Shown: positions 60,683-64,000 of the stretch, piece by piece | Layout: each line of letters opens with the position of its first letter | How positions within the stretch are numbered: the first letter of the stretch is position 1 | From: Gemmatimonadota bacterium | GTDB taxonomy: Bacteria > Latescibacterota > UBA2968 | Assembly (NCBI GenBank): GCA_009838845.1 | Contig: VXRD01000104.1 | Span: 1-64,000 of the forward strand | Direction: 5' to 3' | DNA: 64,000 nt | The notes under the pieces: generated by a model | What the model saw: the letters and a program-made list of their open reading frames with translations, nothing else | Databases searched by the model: none | What the model was told of the DNA's origin: nothing | Translations under genes and position numbers: made by a program

Positions 60683-61558
60683 TCAGGTCCAGTACTTGTC
60701 GTATAAAAGACTGAGACGTTCTTTTGCCGCGCTGGAAATAGCATCTGGCGATGTAATAATCGCAAATTGTGCGGCATTGAGACAATCGCAATCCGATGTT
60801 CTGGGCAACTGTGCAGCCAATGTGCATACAATTTGATTTGCGTGTTCGGCATTGGCTTTTAACACAGCGACCACAGCTTCGACCGACACATCTTCTTCGG
60901 CTTCATGCCAGCAATCGTAATCGGTGCCAGTAGCCAGCATCGCATAACACATTTCGGCCTCGCGCGCGAGCTTGGCTTCGGGCAAAGCCGTCATCCCGAT
61001 CACGGTCGCATTGACTTCTCGGCGGTAAAAATGGGACTCTGCGCGCGTGGAGAACTGCGGTCCCTCCATACAGATATACGTTCCGCCATCGTGGGTGGTC
61101 ACTCCGGAATTTTTTGCAGCAGCCAACAGCAAATCGCGCAATTCGCCGCAAAAAGGATCGGCAAAAGCCACATGTCCGGCGATGCCCCCGCCAAAAAATG
61201 TGCTCGCACGGATGCCGCGGGTGCGATCAAAAATTTGATCGGGCACTACCATATCACCCGGTTTTATGGTTTCCTGCATAATTCCCACAGCACTTATCGC
61301 CAACAGATGCGTCACGCCCATCTGTTTCATGGCATATACATTGGCGCGATAGGGCACTTCAGAAGGCAACAGCACATGCCCGCGTCCATGACGGGGCAAA
61401 AAATATACCGATTGGTCGCTTATACGCGTTTCGACAACTGCATCTGAGGGCGCGCCAAAAGGTGTGGCAAGGCGATGTTCGGCTACGATTTCCACACCTT
61501 CCATGTGATAAACACCAGATCCGCCCATAACACCCAGTCGAACAATCTGTTCAGGCAT
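60683..61558 (-). CDS. mtnP: S-methyl-5'-thioadenosine phosphorylase
   Basis: A 291-aa purine nucleoside phosphorylase-family enzyme: LGVMGGSGVYHMEGVE, FLPRHGRGHVLLPSEVPYRANVYAMK, AVGIMQETIKPGDMVVPDQIFDRT, YICMEGPQFSTRAES and VIGMTALPEAKLAREAEMCYAMLATGTDYDCW. It splits methylthioadenosine to adenine and methylthioribose-1-phosphate for methionine salvage. ATG 61558 follows AGGA with 8-nt spacing and overlaps the divIVA stop by 8 bp. ATG 61564 is also possible. Confidence 0.96.
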   Translation of the reverse strand: MPEQIVRLGVMGGSGVYHMEGVEIVAEHRLATPFGAPSDAVVETRISDQSVYFLPRHGRGHVLLPSEVPYRANVYAMKQMGVTHLLAISAVGIMQETIKPGDMVVPDQIFDRTRGIRASTFFGGGIAGHVAFADPFCGELRDLLLAAAKNSGVTTHDGGTYICMEGPQFSTRAESHFYRREVNATVIGMTALPEAKLAREAEMCYAMLATGTDYDCWHEAEEDVSVEAVVAVLKANAEHANQIVCTLAAQLPRTSDCDCLNAAQFAIITSPDAISSAAKERLSLLYDKYWT

Positions 61559-62072
61559 CTTCATCGTCCTGATCTGTGGCTTCATCTTCTACTTTCGGGA
61601 TATCCTCTTGCACCACATCGAAGGTTATCACTTTCAATTGGTCTAAAAAATCAGTCTGAACCTGTATCAGAGCTTTAAATCTGGACAAGAACATATCGCG
61701 TTGATTTTGTAACTCCACAATCTCTGTGCGGATCTCATGCACCTGCGTGCGCGCTTTTTCAATGGCCCGATTGCTGCGGATCTCTGCTTCTTTCACAATC
61801 AGCCGCGCTTCTTTTTGTCCATTTTCCTTGACTTCCTCAGCCGTTTGTTGGGCAGTTCTGAGCATCTCCTGGAGGGTTTGCTCTATTGACCGATAGTGAT
61901 GCACTTCTGATTGCAACGCATTGAGATGTTCTTTTAGTTCGATATTTTCGGCGCCGAGATGTTCGACTTCTGTAGCCAGCATGTCGAGAAATGCCTGCAC
62001 TTCCTCTTGATCATAACCGCGAAAAGACTTCTTAAAAATCTGCTTGCGAATATCCAGTGGTGTGATGTTCAC
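61551..62072 (-). CDS. divIVA: DivIVA-domain protein
   Basis: A 173-aa coiled-coil protein. The N-terminal lipid-binding DivIVA segment ITPLDIRKQIFKKSFRGYDQ is followed by long heptad runs (about 35-150) and an acidic tail ending EDEATDQDDEDA. DivIVA proteins sense negative membrane curvature and guide division or polar growth. The start is GTG 62072 with a GGGGAGGGG site. The yggT-divIVA neighbourhood is widely conserved. Confidence 0.93.
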   Translation of the reverse strand: MNITPLDIRKQIFKKSFRGYDQEEVQAFLDMLATEVEHLGAENIELKEHLNALQSEVHHYRSIEQTLQEMLRTAQQTAEEVKENGQKEARLIVKEAEIRSNRAIEKARTQVHEIRTEIVELQNQRDMFLSRFKALIQVQTDFLDQLKVITFDVVQEDIPKVEDEATDQDDEDA

Positions 62073-62091
62073 ATTTCCCCTCCCCTAAGGG

Positions 62092-62679
62092 CTATAACTC
62101 AAATACACTTTGAATGGCACTTTGAACAACCTGCAGAAGTAAAATTAACAAAATGGGCGACAAATCGAACATGCCCAGTGGAGGAACGATCTGTCGAAAA
62201 GGTCCCATAATGGGCTCAGTCAAGCTATAAAGGGTCCACATAAATCTGCCCCCGCGCACAAAGGGCAACCACGAAAATACGATACGCGCGATAATTAAAA
62301 CCAGCAAAACCGCAACGGCTCCATAGAGCAACCATCCGATGATATGCAGGATTTCGCCAGAAGAAATACCGTGTAACAATCCTATAAGTGAACGCAGCAC
62401 ATCGTTGGTCAACCACTTAAAAAAAAATGCCCCGATCAATGTCGCAATCACCAGAATCAACGGTGCCGCAGCGGTATTTCCAGGCATGTGTTGCGCAATG
62501 GGCCACACGAGCGGATCGGTTATGCGCCGAACATAATATTGAGACCAGCCAAAAGAACTCATACGCACCAAAATAGCGCGTAATAGCAATAACGTCACCA
62601 TGCCGATTACCAATGCAACAAGCATCCAGTCAATGGCTTGTTGTATTAAAATAATCGCCTGAGCAACCACATCAACCAT
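62092..62679 (-). CDS. yggT: YggT-family membrane protein, two-repeat form
   Basis: A 195-aa protein with two YggT repeats (about 25-85 and 115-190), each with the RITDPLVWPIAQ or SLTEPIMGPFRQIVPP amphipathic segment between hydrophobic helices. Links to cell division and osmotic-shock survival are reported for the family. ATG 62679 is 3 bp after the yggS stop. Confidence 0.93.
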   Translation of the reverse strand: MVDVVAQAIILIQQAIDWMLVALVIGMVTLLLLRAILVRMSSFGWSQYYVRRITDPLVWPIAQHMPGNTAAAPLILVIATLIGAFFFKWLTNDVLRSLIGLLHGISSGEILHIIGWLLYGAVAVLLVLIIARIVFSWLPFVRGGRFMWTLYSLTEPIMGPFRQIVPPLGMFDLSPILLILLLQVVQSAIQSVFEL

Positions 62680-62682
62680 AGT

Positions 62683-63366
62683 CTATACCGCCCGCTGGCC
62701 AAAAATCGCCGTGCCCACGCGAACCATTGTCGCGCCTTCTTCAATTGCGACTTCAAAGTCGCTGGTCATCCCCATAGACAGGGCAGATACATGGGGCTTG
62801 TGAATTGCAATGCGGTCCCTGATTTGTCGCAATAAGACAAAATTTGGTCGCGCTGTTTCGGGGTCTGGATCAAATGCGCCAATTGTCATCAGCCCTGTCA
62901 CCGAAACGCCCTGCAGGTCATCGACCTGCGCGACCAGATCCAATGCCGCGTTGGGCGATATGCCGAACTTCGATGTTTCGCCCGATGTATTTACCTGTAC
63001 TAATACGCGAGTTGGGGTGTTTCTCCGCACGGCGCACCGGCTGATCTCTTTCGCCAGGCGCAATGTGTCAACCGAGTGAATCAGGTCGAATAAAGGCAAC
63101 GCCTGTTTGACTTTGTTGCGCTGTAGGTGTCCAACCAAATGCCATGATACCACGCCGTCCACCTCTGGGACCTTGTGCTGTGCCTCTTGTACGCGACTTT
63201 CACCTAAAACCCATGTTCCCGCATCTACGACCTGTTGCACGACATCGGCAGGCCAGGTCTTTGTTACAACAATCAATTTAACCGCATCTGCCGACTGCCC
63301 GGACCGATGGATAGCCCTATCTATGCGGTCCTGGACGCGCTTTAAGTTCTCAGCAATTGCCGACAT
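62683..63366 (-). CDS. yggS: YggS/PLPBP pyridoxal phosphate homeostasis protein
   Basis: A 227-aa alanine-racemase-fold protein that binds PLP at Lys36 (IVVTKTWP). GESRVQEAQHKV, WHLVGHLQRNKVKQAL, HSVDTLRLAKEI and SMGMTSDFEVAIEEGATMVRVGTAIFG are standard. It balances intracellular PLP and amino acid pools. ATG 63366 is preferred to an in-frame TTG 5 codons upstream. It leads the cluster yggS-yggT-divIVA. Confidence 0.96.
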   Translation of the reverse strand: MSAIAENLKRVQDRIDRAIHRSGQSADAVKLIVVTKTWPADVVQQVVDAGTWVLGESRVQEAQHKVPEVDGVVSWHLVGHLQRNKVKQALPLFDLIHSVDTLRLAKEISRCAVRRNTPTRVLVQVNTSGETSKFGISPNAALDLVAQVDDLQGVSVTGLMTIGAFDPDPETARPNFVLLRQIRDRIAIHKPHVSALSMGMTSDFEVAIEEGATMVRVGTAIFGQRAV

Positions 63367-63573
63367 AGGTTTCGGTCTCAAGTGAAATATAGATTTCCTA
63401 ATTTATGTAAAAAACAGTGTAATGGCAACAAAAACGGCTTGGAATACTGAGGTGAGCCGCACGAGGTTTTTTGCCATATAGGCCAAAAAATCGTTGACCT
63501 TATACAGGGGATATATGTATCGTAGAGCGCAGTGTAAGGGTCCTTTCTCTCTTTCAAATCTGGAGCTATTCTT

Positions 63574-64000
63574 ATGCCGCGAAATGGTTATGGACACATG
63601 GTGCTGGATGATTATGTTGCGCGCGTGCGGGCTGTAAATGCCGATCGCGCAAAACGCCTATCATCTATCCGCAGTAAAAAAGAAGCTTTCGCATACCGCG
63701 ATGAAGTGCGCGAGGCGATTGACAAAGCCTATCGCCCCTGGCCGAGTAAAACACCGCTCAATGCGCGTGTCGTCGGTACAATTGAACGCCGCCATTACCG
63801 CATTGAAAAAATCCTTTTTGAGAGCCGTCCGGGGTGTTTGGTCACTGCCCACCTTTACGTGCCCAGCAACCTCGACGGGCCAGCACCTGGTATTATTGGC
63901 TCTTGCGGTCATGCTGCCGATGGCAAAAATGCACCGCTTTATCAGGCATTTTGTCAGCGTCTGGCGCGCAATGGTTTTGTCGTCTTGATCTACGACCCCT
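63574..64000 (+). CDS. Partial alpha/beta-hydrolase (acetylxylan esterase-like), 3' end outside window
   Basis: The frame runs from ATG 63574 (after TGGAG) to the window end, 142 codons. The visible part has a helical N-terminus, then RVVGTIERRHYRIEKILFESRPG, HLYVPSNLDGPAPGIIGSCGHAADGK and RNGFVVLIYDP, which matches the first half of acetylxylan-esterase or dienelactone-hydrolase-type enzymes. The nucleophile Ser and the rest of the catalytic triad lie beyond the window. There is no signal peptide. Confidence 0.8.
   Translation, partial: MPRNGYGHMVLDDYVARVRAVNADRAKRLSSIRSKKEAFAYRDEVREAIDKAYRPWPSKTPLNARVVGTIERRHYRIEKILFESRPGCLVTAHLYVPSNLDGPAPGIIGSCGHAADGKNAPLYQAFCQRLARNGFVVLIYDP

Noticed and set aside
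1-64000. tRNA, rRNA, CRISPR arrays, insertion sequences, origins
   Set aside because: Intergenic regions were read for cloverleaf, repeat-spacer and transposase signals; none was convincing. A covariance-model scan would be decisive for RNA genes.

Overview
The window reads as chromosomal DNA of a diderm (Gram-negative-type) bacterium. Envelope evidence includes a NodT-type outer-membrane lipoprotein, lipoprotein signal peptidase, MurQ, periplasmic binding and sulfatase-type proteins. The mix of genes (a sufBCDSU-sufT operon, a UPF0182 giant membrane protein, a YggS-YggT-DivIVA cluster, two formylglycine sulfatases, BNR-4 and ThuA proteins, an acetylxylan-esterase-like hydrolase) resembles uncultured Latescibacterota/FCB-type genomes. 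That placement is inference from gene content and style, not from a marker gene. No rRNA, tRNA, insertion sequence, prophage or CRISPR array was found.

Layout. 1-3.4 kb is an accessory patch: a truncated gene with a HEPN-type motif, a UPF0175 antitoxin with an unusual neighbour, a COG3440-type HNH restriction endonuclease and a secreted protein. 3.4-10.8 kb carries a membrane-anchored coiled-coil protein, a NodT outer-membrane channel, an OGG1-type 8-oxoguanine glycosylase, a hexapeptide acyltransferase and a three-gene ABC-2 exporter (COG4586/4587/3694). 10.9-17.8 kb is a complete SUF iron-sulfur cluster operon, sufB-C-D-S-U-T, then an Rrf2 regulator and nfuA. 18-19.4 kb holds a PqqD-like protein with an unknown partner. 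19.5-27 kb has lexA, dprA, a sulfatase/MFS pair, a nucleoside deoxyribosyltransferase-like protein, a Uma2-type protein and a lysine 2,3-aminomutase. 27-38.7 kb has UPF0182, murQ, a ClpX-like ATPase, an NFACT/RqcH-like protein, an NAD-dependent epimerase, folD, a BNR-4 protein and a nitroreductase.

38.8-41.7 kb is a second accessory patch: Fic protein, a small unknown, a frameshifted antitoxin copy and an intact VapBC-type pair. 41.8-43.1 kb is a ThuA/GPP34 pair. 43.2-49.2 kb, on the minus strand, runs TrpD-like phosphoribosyltransferase, sulfatase, a nucleobase permease fused to an ATPase-like domain, and a beta-RFAP-synthase homologue. An AGCS symporter follows. 51.2-58.4 kb is a partner-switching signalling region: STAS, receiver-PP2C phosphatase, RsbW-like kinase, periplasmic binding protein and histidine kinase, with an ammonium transporter behind it. 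58.3-63.4 kb is a housekeeping cluster (yggS, yggT, divIVA, MTA phosphorylase, Nudix, DksA-like, lspA, rluD). The window ends inside an alpha/beta-hydrolase gene.

The most striking non-coding signal is an identical 19-bp element (17930-17948 and 50998-51016). It lies in the same orientation and 33 or 36 bp upstream of candidate -35 boxes of the suf operon and of the STAS signalling region, which suggests a shared regulator. Other structure: a REPIN-like inverted pair of palindromes, two GGGTTT-AAACCC palindromes, an 8-bp tandem array, and an intrinsic-terminator-like hairpin inside the start of a coding region.
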